From assembly GCF_006716425.1 (NCBI RefSeq), contig NZ_VFOZ01000001.1, forward strand, positions 2,852,001-2,916,000: a stretch of DNA of 64,000 nt, read 5' to 3'. Below the pieces are notes generated by a model. It did not search any database, was not told the origin of the DNA, and saw only the letters and a list, made by a program, of their open reading frames with translations. Both the position numbers and the translations under genes were made by a program. The stretch comes from Actinoallomurus bryophytorum (GTDB lineage Bacteria; Actinomycetota; Actinomycetes; Streptosporangiales; Streptosporangiaceae). Of this stretch, positions 53,639 through 61,682 are shown piece by piece. Position 1 is the stretch's first letter. Each line of letters opens with the position of its first letter.

Positions 53639-55036
53639 TCAGCCGATGGCCCGTAGCTCGCCGTACACGCCGAGGACCCAGAGGACCAGCGGCAGCAGGC
53701 TGATCGCCACGAGGCTGTGCAGGAGCTCCGCGGCCCGGCCCCAGTACGGCACGAGCCGGCGGCCCGGCACGATCCATCCGGCGATAATGAACGCCGCGCC
53801 GGCCGATGCCACGCCGACGGCCGGCAGTATCCGGCCGGACGGCTCGGTCCCGGCCACCTCGACGGTGATCATCGCGATGGCGCCCCAGACCCCCGGAGCG
53901 ACGAGGGACAGGCGCTGCCAGACGTTGCCCATGTCCCGGCTGTGCAACACCAGGAGCACGGACAGCGCCGCCGCCAGCAGGAGCTGGCTGAGGCTGTCGT
54001 TGTGAGCCAGAGCCGTGACGCAGAGGGCGCAGGTCAGGCCGACCGTCGCGTACATGGCGGTCATCCAGATGTCGGCGAGGATCGCACGGGCGGCCACGGC
54101 CGCCGGCGAGCGAGGTTCGATGCCCTCCTGGAGTTGTTCGGCGTTGGTCGGCAGCGGCGGTGTCCGCAACCCCGACAGCCGGAACGACAGAGACGGCACG
54201 AACGCGCCGAAGACGACCGCCGCCAGTGCGACGATGCCGGCCGCGTGCTCGGGCGGCATTCCCCCGACCATCAACAGGACACCGCCGAGCGCGCCCGCCA
54301 CCGAGAACACGGTCGCGCCGACGAAGAACGCCGTGTAGGAGGCCACCACGGCCAGCGCGAGCACCGAGCCGCCCGCCTCCGCCGCGGACGCGGCCAGCAG
54401 CCGGGCGCCGAACGTCTGGTAGTGGTCCGGGCCGCTCAGCGCACCACCAGGCAGCAGCCAGCCGGCCAGCACGAGGTAGGGGCCGGCCATCGCGCCCAGG
54501 AGAGCGGCCGAGGCGGCGTCGCCGACGGCGCGGCTCGCGGCGGCGGCGCCCGCCAGCAGGAGCAGCGCGAACGCGCCCGCCGCGATCTCTCGCTGCGCGG
54601 CCGGGCCGCCCGGCAGGGCGATGATGACGAGCGCGCCGATGAGGGCCACCAGCGTCAGCCCGCGCAGCACCCGCCGGCTCGCCAGCGGGCTCCAGCCGTG
54701 CGGGCTCTCCTTCATGGTGGTCGAGATGCCGTGGACGATGTCGTCCAGCCGCACCTCGGGCAGTGCCTCGGTACGTGGCCGCAGGTAGACCGTGTCTCCG
54801 TCGCGCAGGCCGAGCGACTCCAGGCTGGCCTCGTGGTCGAGCGGCGCGCCGCCCAGCCGCTGGAGCACCCAGCCCTCGTGTTCGAGGCCGGCCTCGCCGA
54901 GGTCGTCACCTCCGTAACCGAGTACGGCGGGAAGCAGGTCGGCGACCGGGACGTCGGCGGGGACGGCGAGGTCGATGACCTTGGTGGGCGCGCGTACCGT
55001 CAGCCGACACAGTCCCGTCATCGTGCCGCCGCTCAC
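53639..55036 (-). CDS. eccD: T7SS integral membrane channel protein EccD, 465 aa
   Basis: GTG at 55036 has GGGAGGG about five bases upstream. Residues about 8-90 form the YukD/ubiquitin-like cytoplasmic domain ('RLTVRAPTKVIDLAVPADVP' to 'LRDGDTVYLRP'). A linker with 'DDIVHGISTTMKES' is followed by about eleven hydrophobic helices to the carboxyl end. The order and length match EccD, which forms the membrane vestibule of the T7SS. It is the first gene of the minus-strand operon and is divergent from eccC across a 345-bp spacer. Confidence 0.95.
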   Translation of the reverse strand: MSGGTMTGLCRLTVRAPTKVIDLAVPADVPVADLLPAVLGYGGDDLGEAGLEHEGWVLQRLGGAPLDHEASLESLGLRDGDTVYLRPRTEALPEVRLDDIVHGISTTMKESPHGWSPLASRRVLRGLTLVALIGALVIIALPGGPAAQREIAAGAFALLLLAGAAAASRAVGDAASAALLGAMAGPYLVLAGWLLPGGALSGPDHYQTFGARLLAASAAEAGGSVLALAVVASYTAFFVGATVFSVAGALGGVLLMVGGMPPEHAAGIVALAAVVFGAFVPSLSFRLSGLRTPPLPTNAEQLQEGIEPRSPAAVAARAILADIWMTAMYATVGLTCALCVTALAHNDSLSQLLLAAALSVLLVLHSRDMGNVWQRLSLVAPGVWGAIAMITVEVAGTEPSGRILPAVGVASAGAAFIIAGWIVPGRRLVPYWGRAAELLHSLVAISLLPLVLWVLGVYGELRAIG

Positions 55037-55381
55037 GAGCCCTCCCCCATCGCGGAAGTGCCCAGGGCGCGGGGCTGTTCGATTCGCTCACTGCGTTCGC
55101 TCATGAGGCGTGCTCGTCTTTCCGCGGGCTCCACCCGCCTTCGCCGGGCGGAGGGACGTGAAGGTCGGCGTGTTCTGTTGTTCGGTTCGGTCTCGTCAGT
55201 AGCTCTCCGCTCAGGCATACGTACGCGGATCACTTCCGGTTCATACGAGTTTGGAAGGTCCGGTCGCCGGGCGGCCGCTGTACGATCGTGCCAACGCGTC
55301 TTCTCGCTCTCCTCGGCCGCTCTCCGCACACCGCCGACCCTCGTCCGCCGGTGCCGTGCCGTACACGCCAGGAGGCCGTCG
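55037..55381. promoter_or_regulatory. Divergent promoter region between eccD and eccC
   Basis: This 345-bp spacer holds no convincing gene and must carry the start signals for both operons. A TACGAT hexamer at 55281-55286 could be a -10 element for eccC, but no well-spaced -35 was found. A small GC hairpin (GCGGG...CCCGC) lies near 55124-55138. TTCGCTCA occurs twice near 55083-55104. The eccC ribosome site AGGAGG is at about 55370-55375. Confidence 0.4.
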
Positions 55382-58300
55382 TTGAGTTTCGTGCTTTTCC
55401 GCAGGCCGGTGCGCCGACGCGCTCCGGAGATGCCCGACGGAGAGATCAACCTCCAGGAGCCGCCCACGCTCCCGGAGACCGTGCCCGACTCGTCCGCCGT
55501 GTGGACGTACCTGCCGATGGCACTGATGTCCGGCGCCATGATGATGATGTACATGACGCGCGGCGGGGGCGCGGCCAATGGCTTCATGCCGATCGCGATG
55601 GTCATGATGGTCGGCGCCGCCGGTGCCATGCTGCTGGGCAACACCATGCGCCGCGGCGGCGAACGCAAGCAGAAGCTGAAGGGCGCGCGCCGCGACTACC
55701 TGCGCTACCTCACCCAGACCCGCCGCAAGGTCCGCAAGGCGGTGAGCGACCAGCAGAAGTCCCTGGCCTGGCGGCACCCGGCACCGCAGACGCTGTGGTC
55801 CATGGTCGGCACCACCCGGATGTGGGAGCGCCGCCCGACGGACCCGGACTTCGCCGAGGCGCGGCTCGCGATCGGTGAGCAGAAGCTGGGGCTGCGGCTG
55901 TCGCCGATGTCCACCAAGCCGGTCGAGGACCTCGAACCCCTCACCGCGCACGCGCTGCGCAGCTTCATCCGCGCGTACGCCACTGTGCCCGAGCAGCCCA
56001 CGGCCGTCTACCTGCGCTCCTGGGCCCGGCTGCTGATACGCGGGGACGAACAGCCCGTCCGCGCGATGGTGCGGGCGATGATCGCCCAGCTCGCCGTCTT
56101 CCACTGCCCGGAGGACCTGTGGCTCGCGCTGTGCGTCGCACCCGACCGCCGCGAAGAGTGGGAGTGGGTCAAGTGGCTGCCGCACAACCTGAACCCGCAC
56201 GACAGCGACGGCGCCGGGCCGGTCCGCATGGTCGCGACCGACTTCCCGGAGCTCGAGGGAATGCTCGGCGCGGAGTTCTGGGAGCGCCCGCAGTACGACC
56301 CGGAGGCGCAGACCGGCCGCGAGGAGCCCTACACCCTCATCGTGGTGGACGGCGCCACCATTCCGTCCGGTCATGCGCTGGACGGCCCGGGGATGCGCAA
56401 CGCCACCGTCATCGACCTGAGCGGGGCGCTGACCTGGCGGCCCGGCCGTACGACCCTGCGCCTCACCATCGGGGACGGCGAACTCGGGCTGGTGCGCACC
56501 GACCGCGACCGCAAGGAGCAGATAACCTTGCTCGGGCGGCCTGACGAGCTGGGCGTGCGGGGCGCGGCCGCGCTGGCCAAACGGCTCGCGCCGTACCGGC
56601 TGGGCGTCGGCGGCGAGAGCACCGAGCCTCTGTCGTCCACCATCGACCTGGCCACGCTGCTGGGCATCTCCGACCTGCATCGGCACGACCCGGCCACGCT
56701 GTGGCGCAGGCGCACCCCCACCGACCGGCTGCGGGTGCCGATCGCGGTCGGCGTCGACGGCACACCGGTGGAGTTGGACATCAAGGAGTCGGCGCAAGGC
56801 GGCACCGGACCGCACGGCATGCTGATCGGTGCCACCGGCTCGGGCAAGAGCGAGCTGCTGCGCACGCTCGTGCTGGCGATGGCGCTGACCAACTCCTCCG
56901 AGACGCTCAACTTCGTCCTGGTCGACTTCAAGGGCGGCGCGACCTTCCTCGGCCTGGACGAGCTGCCGCACGTCTCCGCGGTGATCACCAACCTGGCCGA
57001 CGAGGCGTCCCTGGTCTCCCGCATGCGCGACGCGCTGCACGGCGAGCTGATGCGGCGTCAGGAGCTGCTGCGCGCCGCGGGCAACTACGTCTCCGTGCTG
57101 GAGTACGAGAAGGCACGCGCCTCCGGCACACCGCTGGAGCCTCTGCCGAGCCTGTTCGTCGTGGTGGACGAGTTCAGCGAGCTGCTCGCCGCCCACCGCG
57201 ACTTCATGGAGCTGTTCGTCATGATCGGCCGCCTCGGCCGCAGCCTCGGTGTCCACCTGCTGCTCGCCTCGCAACGGCTGGACGAGGGCCGGATGCACCA
57301 GTTGGAGAGCCACCTGTCGTACCGGATCGGCCTGCGGACCTTCTCGGCCATGGAAAGTCGTGGCGTGCTCGGCGTACCGGACGCCCACACGCTGCCGCCA
57401 CAGCCCGGCAGCGGCTTCCTCAAGACCGGCGTCGAGGCGCTGACGAGGTTCCGCGCGGCCTACTCCTCCGGCTCGTACCGGGCGCGTGGCAGGGCCGACC
57501 AGGAACGGGTCGCGAGCCAGGTCGTGCCGTGGTCCGCGTCACGGGTGGCGCCGGTCGAGCCGCTCGAGCCCGTGGAGATCGAGGAGGAGCCCGAGGAGAC
57601 CGGCGAGACGCTGTTGTCGGTCGCGGTCGACCGGATGCGCCACGCCGGGCCGCCGGCCCACCAGGTGTGGCTGCCGCCCCTGGACCTGCCGCCGACGCTC
57701 GACCAGATCCTCCCACCGCTCGAACCCGATGACGCGCTCGGCCTGACGACCGTGGAGTCGGACCTGCGCGGTGCGCTGACGATACCGGTGGGCATCGTCG
57801 ACCGGCCGTTCGAGCAGATCCGCGATCTGCTGGTCATCGACGTGTCCGGGGCCGGCGGGCACGTCGCCATCGCCGGTGGCCCGCAGAGTGGCAAGAGCAC
57901 GCTCCTCCGGACCATAATCGCCGCGCTGGCGCTCACCCACACCCCGCGTGAGGTGCAGTTCTACTGCCTCGACTTCGGCGGCGGCTCACTGGTCGGGCTC
58001 GCCGGCCTGCCACACGTCGCCGGCATCGCCGCGCGCATGGACCCCGAACGCGTCGGCCGGACGATCGCCGAGGTCACCGCTCTGCTCGCCGACCGCGAAC
58101 AGTTCTTCCTCACCTACGGCATCGACTCCATGCCCACCTACCGGCGGCGCCGGGCGGCCGGGGAGTTCGCCGACCAGCCCCACGGCGACGTCTTCCTGGT
58201 GGTGGACGGATGGTCGACTCTGCGTCAGGACTTCGACCGGTACATTCCGACGTTCAACGCGATCGCCGCTCGTGGCCTCAACTACGGGATCCACCTCATC

Positions 58301-59329
58301 GTCACCACCGCTCGCTGGGTGGAGGTGACGGCGGCCGTACGCGACCAGGCCGCGACGCACCTGGAGCTGCGGATGGGCGATCCGATGGACTCGGAGATCA
58401 ACGCCCGCAGCGCGGCCTCCGTCCCGCGCAACCCCGGACGCGGCATCACCCGCGACAGCAAGCTGCACTACCTCACCGCGCTGCCGCGCATCGACTCGGT
58501 GGAGAGCGCCGGCGACCTCGCCGACGGGATCGCCGGGCTGGTCGCGGCGGTGGCCGAGAGCTGGACGGGTCCGCCCGCGCCGCCGGTGCGCATGCTGCCG
58601 GCCACGCTCCACGTACGCGACCTGCCCGCACCCGACGGCGACCTCCGCGTGCCTCTCGGACTGGAGGAGGAGCGGCTCTCCACGGTGTGGCACGACTTCG
58701 GCGAGAACCCCCACATGGTCATGGTGGGCGACACCGAGTGCGGCAAGACGAACCTGCTGCGGCTCGTCGCCAAGGCCATCACCTCGCGCTACACGCCCGA
58801 GGAGGCGCGCATCATGGTGGTGGACTACCGCCGTGAGCTGGTCGAGGCGATTCCCGACGAGTATCGGCTCGGGCACGCCGTCGCGATAGACGCGCTACGG
58901 GACCTCGTGGACGGCGCCGGGCGGGCGATCCAGGCCCGCGTGCCCGGACCCGACATCGCGCCGGCCCGGATGCGGTTGTGCGACTGGTGGAGCGGCCCAC
59001 GCCTGTTCATCCTGGTCGACGACTACGACATGATCGGCGCGGGTCCGATGCAGCACCCGTTCGACCCGCTCCTGCCGCATCTGGCGCTCGGGTACGAGGT
59101 CGGGCTGCACATGGTCGTGGCCCGGTCCGCCTCCGGCGCCGGACGCGGCCTGAACGAGATCCTGATGCGACGGCTCCAGGAGGTCAACACGCCGGCCCTG
59201 CTGATGTCCTGCCCGCCGGACGAGGGTTTCCTGTTCGGCAACGTCAAGGGCCGCATCCTGCCGCCCGGTCGGGCACTGCGGATCGCCCGGCGCAGGACGG
59301 TGCAGATGCAGACGGCGCTGCTGGACTGA
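55382..59329 (+). CDS. eccC: T7SS motor ATPase EccC (fused EccCa/EccCb type), 1,315 aa
   Basis: The start is TTG at 55382, set by a perfect AGGAGG about six bases upstream and by the family's length and opening ('FRRPVRRRAPEMPDGEINLQ'). Open frame continues upstream but is antisense to eccD. Two transmembrane helices lie at about 40-85. Three FtsK/SpoIIIE ATPase domains follow: Walker A 'GATGSGKSE' (about 489) with 'LFVVVDEF' (about 598); 'GGPQSGKST' (about 838) with 'VFLVVDGW'; and 'GDTECGKTN' (about 1122) with 'LFILVDDY'. The first domain has the full consensus, as in EccC proteins where it is the main motor and the later ones bind the WXG100 signal. It recognises and drives export of substrates from the cytoplasm through EccB/D. 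Confidence 0.96.
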   Translation: MSFVLFRRPVRRRAPEMPDGEINLQEPPTLPETVPDSSAVWTYLPMALMSGAMMMMYMTRGGGAANGFMPIAMVMMVGAAGAMLLGNTMRRGGERKQKLKGARRDYLRYLTQTRRKVRKAVSDQQKSLAWRHPAPQTLWSMVGTTRMWERRPTDPDFAEARLAIGEQKLGLRLSPMSTKPVEDLEPLTAHALRSFIRAYATVPEQPTAVYLRSWARLLIRGDEQPVRAMVRAMIAQLAVFHCPEDLWLALCVAPDRREEWEWVKWLPHNLNPHDSDGAGPVRMVATDFPELEGMLGAEFWERPQYDPEAQTGREEPYTLIVVDGATIPSGHALDGPGMRNATVIDLSGALTWRPGRTTLRLTIGDGELGLVRTDRDRKEQITLLGRPDELGVRGAAALAKRLAPYRLGVGGESTEPLSSTIDLATLLGISDLHRHDPATLWRRRTPTDRLRVPIAVGVDGTPVELDIKESAQGGTGPHGMLIGATGSGKSELLRTLVLAMALTNSSETLNFVLVDFKGGATFLGLDELPHVSAVITNLADEASLVSRMRDALHGELMRRQELLRAAGNYVSVLEYEKARASGTPLEPLPSLFVVVDEFSELLAAHRDFMELFVMIGRLGRSLGVHLLLASQRLDEGRMHQLESHLSYRIGLRTFSAMESRGVLGVPDAHTLPPQPGSGFLKTGVEALTRFRAAYSSGSYRARGRADQERVASQVVPWSASRVAPVEPLEPVEIEEEPEETGETLLSVAVDRMRHAGPPAHQVWLPPLDLPPTLDQILPPLEPDDALGLTTVESDLRGALTIPVGIVDRPFEQIRDLLVIDVSGAGGHVAIAGGPQSGKSTLLRTIIAALALTHTPREVQFYCLDFGGGSLVGLAGLPHVAGIAARMDPERVGRTIAEVTALLADREQFFLTYGIDSMPTYRRRRAAGEFADQPHGDVFLVVDGWSTLRQDFDRYIPTFNAIAARGLNYGIHLIVTTARWVEVTAAVRDQAATHLELRMGDPMDSEINARSAASVPRNPGRGITRDSKLHYLTALPRIDSVESAGDLADGIAGLVAAVAESWTGPPAPPVRMLPATLHVRDLPAPDGDLRVPLGLEEERLSTVWHDFGENPHMVMVGDTECGKTNLLRLVAKAITSRYTPEEARIMVVDYRRELVEAIPDEYRLGHAVAIDALRDLVDGAGRAIQARVPGPDIAPARMRLCDWWSGPRLFILVDDYDMIGAGPMQHPFDPLLPHLALGYEVGLHMVVARSASGAGRGLNEILMRRLQEVNTPALLMSCPPDEGFLFGNVKGRILPPGRALRIARRRTVQMQTALLD

Positions 59330-59350
59330 GCCGTGTACGGCGGCCGCCCG

Positions 59351-59851
59351 CTATTCGAGTGACGTGTCGCCGAGCGACTCCAGCAGGTCGCGCAGCGTGC
59401 CCGCCAGGTGGTCACGCTCGCGCGGCTTCAGCGCGGCCAGGAGAAGCGCCTCGTTCTCGGTATGGGGACCGATCAGCCCCTCGATGGTCTCCCAGCCGTG
59501 CTCGGTCAGCCGTACGCGCACGGAGCGGCGGTCCTCCTCGTCGGGCAGGCGTTCGACGAGTCCCCGCTTCGCCATCCGGTCGATGCGGTTGGTGATCGCA
59601 CCGGAGGTGATCATCGCCGCGCGGTTGAGGGCACCGGCCGTCAGCTCGTACGGAGGGCCTGACCGGCGCAGAGTCGCCAGGACGTCGAACTCCCATCGCT
59701 CCAGCCCGTGCTCGGCGAAGAAGTCCTTCAGCCGGAGGTCCAGCAACCGGGAGAGGCGGGAGACCCGCCCGACGATCCCCATCGGCCACGCGTCGACGTC
59801 GGGACGTTCCCGCCCCCACTGGGCCAGCACCAGGTCCACCGCGTCGCTCAT
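59351..59851 (-). CDS. MarR family transcriptional regulator, 166 aa
   Basis: ATG at 59851 is preceded by GGAGAGG; longer in-frame starts upstream would run through the operator region and look non-coding. The winged-helix core is clear: 'LERWEFDVLATLRRSGPPYE', 'LTAGALNRAAMITSGAITNR' (recognition helix) and the wing 'RLPDEEDRRSVRVRLTEHGW', with dimerisation helices at both ends. It is divergent from a DMT-type exporter, with palindromic sites between them. The usual logic of such pairs is ligand-relieved repression of the exporter and of itself. The ligand is unknown. It converges on eccC and is probably unrelated to the T7SS. Confidence 0.93.
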   Translation of the reverse strand: MSDAVDLVLAQWGRERPDVDAWPMGIVGRVSRLSRLLDLRLKDFFAEHGLERWEFDVLATLRRSGPPYELTAGALNRAAMITSGAITNRIDRMAKRGLVERLPDEEDRRSVRVRLTEHGWETIEGLIGPHTENEALLLAALKPRERDHLAGTLRDLLESLGDTSLE

Positions 59852-59873
59852 GTGATCCTCTCCATGCCAACAA

Positions 59874-59937
59874 TCTTGACGTTCATCTACTTGACGTTGA
59901 AGCTCTTTCGGGTTCACAGTTATCTCAACGTTGAGAT
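59874..59937. promoter_or_regulatory. MarR operator cluster between regulator and exporter
   Basis: A perfect 16-bp palindrome ATCTCAACGTTGAGAT lies at 59922-59937, about 20 bases before the exporter start. Two related imperfect elements, TCTTGACGTTCA (from 59874) and ACTTGACGTTGA (59889-59900), lie on the regulator side. The size and symmetry fit MarR-family operators. The 107-bp spacer would let one bound regulator control both genes. Confidence 0.7.
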
Positions 59938-59958
59938 TATCAATGTGGAGAGATCGAC

Positions 59959-60894
59959 ATGACGCCTTCAGGTTCACCGACCGCACGTGATCTCGCCCTG
60001 ACCGGGCTCACCCCGATCGTCTGGGGCTCGACCTACGCGATCACCACGGAGTTCCTGCCACCCGGACGGCCGCTGTTCACCGCGCTGACGAGGGCGCTGC
60101 CGGCCGGGCTGGTCCTGCTGGCACTCACGCGTACGCTGCCCCGCGGCGCGTGGTTCTGGCGGGCGGCGGTGCTGGGTGTGCTGAATATCGGCGCTTTCTT
60201 CCCCCTGCTGTTCCTGGCGGCGTATCGGCTGCCAGGCGGTGTGGCGGCCGTGCTGGGCTCGGTGGGACCGCTCTTCGCGCTGGCCTTCGCGGCCATGCTG
60301 CTCGCCGAGCGTCCGACCGCACATCGCCTGCTCGCCGGGCTGGCCGGGGTCCTGGGCGTGAGCCTGGTCGTCCTGCGCTCCGGCGCGCGGCTCGACACCG
60401 TCGGCATACTCGCCGGGCTGGCCGGAGCCGCGGCGATGTCGGCCGGCACGGTGCTCACCAAGCGCTGGGGACGTCCTGCGGGCGTCGGCGCGCTCACCTT
60501 CACCGGCTGGCAGCTCACCGCCGGCGGGTTCCTGCTCCTCCCCGTCAGCCTGCTCGCGGAGGGCGCACCGCCCGTACTCGACGGCCGCGCGGTGGCCGGC
60601 TACCTCTACCTCGGCGTCATCGGCACGGCCGCCGGGTACTGGCTGTGGTTCCGCGGCGTGGCGCTGCTGCCCGCCGCCTCGGTCGCGTTCCTCACCCTGC
60701 TGAGCCCGCTGTCGGCCGCCGTGATCGGCTGGGTCGCGCTCGGCCAGGCGCTCACGCCGCTCCAGGTGCTCGGCATGGCGATCGCCTTCGGCGGCACGCT
60801 GCTCGGCCAGGTCCGGACGGGCACCCGTCGGCTGCCCGAGCCCGTACCGGCTCCAGCTCCAGCTCCGGCTCCGGCTCCGGCCCGCGCGTGCTGA
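59959..60894 (+). CDS. EamA/DMT superfamily transporter, 311 aa
   Basis: ATG at 59959 has GGAGAG upstream. The protein has about ten hydrophobic helices in two similar halves. The opening 'ALTGLTPIVWGSTYAITTEF' and 'VAAVLGSVGPLFALAFAAML' in the first half, with 'AAGYWLWFRGVALLPAASVA' and 'LSPLSAAVIGWVALGQALTP' in the second, are typical of the EamA fold. These carriers mostly export small metabolites, amino acids or drugs. The carboxyl end is a Pro-Ala run encoded by a six-base tandem repeat (about 60845-60885), likely slippage-prone. Control by the divergent MarR gene is likely. The substrate cannot be inferred. Confidence 0.92.
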   Translation: MTPSGSPTARDLALTGLTPIVWGSTYAITTEFLPPGRPLFTALTRALPAGLVLLALTRTLPRGAWFWRAAVLGVLNIGAFFPLLFLAAYRLPGGVAAVLGSVGPLFALAFAAMLLAERPTAHRLLAGLAGVLGVSLVVLRSGARLDTVGILAGLAGAAAMSAGTVLTKRWGRPAGVGALTFTGWQLTAGGFLLLPVSLLAEGAPPVLDGRAVAGYLYLGVIGTAAGYWLWFRGVALLPAASVAFLTLLSPLSAAVIGWVALGQALTPLQVLGMAIAFGGTLLGQVRTGTRRLPEPVPAPAPAPAPAPARAC

Positions 60895-60910
60895 TGTGGC
60901 GCGCGGTTCC

Positions 60911-61549
60911 TCAGTCCATCATCGCGCGGTCTCGCAGCTCCTCACGTAGCGCGCGGATGGCGTAGTGGGCGCGGGACTTGACGGTGCCGGGCGCGAGGCC
61001 GAGCGTCCGCGCCGTCTGCTCCACGCTGTGGCCGAGGTAGTGGGTGTAGATCAGCACCTCGCGCTGCCCCTCGGTGAGCTCGGCCATGGCCTCCAGCACC
61101 ACCCGCAGCGTGACGACGCGGTCGGCGGGGTCGGGCGCGGCCGAGTCGGCGGGCTCTTCCTCGCTGACCTCCTTCGGCCGGGCCTGCCGGGCGCGGTGGT
61201 GGTCGATGGCGATGCGGTGCGCGACGGTGAACAGCCACGTCCGTACCCCGTCGGTGGTCGGGTCCAGGATGCCCTGGTGCTGCCAGGCGCGTACGGCGGT
61301 CTCCTGGACGACGTCCTCGGCCCGGTGCCGGTCGCCGTCGCAGAGCTGGACGGCGAAGCTGAGCAGGACCGTGCCATGCCGCTCGTAGAGCGTGCGGGAG
61401 AACGCGTCGTCCCGTACGGCGTCGGGCCGCGGCACCGTACGCTCCGGCACGTCGAGGTGCCGCGGCACGGGCACCGGCCGGGCGACGACGGCAGTCCGAT
61501 TCAGTGGCCGGTCCAGCACCTGGCTGTGCGTCATGGGAGGCGACCTCAT
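60911..61549 (-). CDS. ECF-type RNA polymerase sigma factor, 212 aa
   Basis: Region 2 is seen at about 50-120 ('CDGDRHRAEDVVQETAVRAW', then 'GVRTWLFTVAHRIAIDHHRA'), and region 4 at about 155-208 ('LTEGQREVLIYTHYLGHSVE', then 'TARTLGLAPGTVKSRAHYAI'). The layout and length are those of group IV (ECF) sigma factors; it resembles the SigL/SigK type in general form. No anti-sigma gene lies next to it: downstream is the convergent exporter and upstream the AAA+ gene. The start is ambiguous between 61549 and the Met at 61534, neither with a strong ribosome site. The first 45 residues are Pro/Arg-rich and look unstructured. Confidence 0.92.
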   Translation of the reverse strand: MRSPPMTHSQVLDRPLNRTAVVARPVPVPRHLDVPERTVPRPDAVRDDAFSRTLYERHGTVLLSFAVQLCDGDRHRAEDVVQETAVRAWQHQGILDPTTDGVRTWLFTVAHRIAIDHHRARQARPKEVSEEEPADSAAPDPADRVVTLRVVLEAMAELTEGQREVLIYTHYLGHSVEQTARTLGLAPGTVKSRAHYAIRALREELRDRAMMD

Positions 61550-61564
61550 CTGCTCGTCCGGAAC

Positions 61565-61591
61565 CGGCCGCGACGGTTACGGACGCGGCCG
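61565..61591. repeat. Short inverted repeat upstream of the sigma factor gene
   Basis: Arms CGGCCGCG (61565-61572) and CGCGGCCG (61584-61591) are exact complements around an 11-base loop, 15-40 bases before the sigma start. It could be a leader hairpin or an operator. In DNA this GC-rich, an eight-base stem can also arise by chance. Confidence 0.35.
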
Positions 61592-61682
61592 CTGTCATCG
61601 CGGGGGCTCCATGATCGAGCGGTGCTCTTGGTGCGTGCTTGCCGCCGACTTGCCGACATGACGCGGGCCGCGTCCGCGCAGT

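Noticed and set aside
53717-55381. Upstream extension of the eccC frame
   Set aside because: It runs antisense through eccD and is low-complexity. The TTG at 55382 with AGGAGG and the conserved EccC opening define the start.
59852-59986. Longer amino terminus for the MarR regulator
   Set aside because: It would translate through the operator palindrome, and the sequence is unlike other MarR starts. ATG 59851 has a clear ribosome site.
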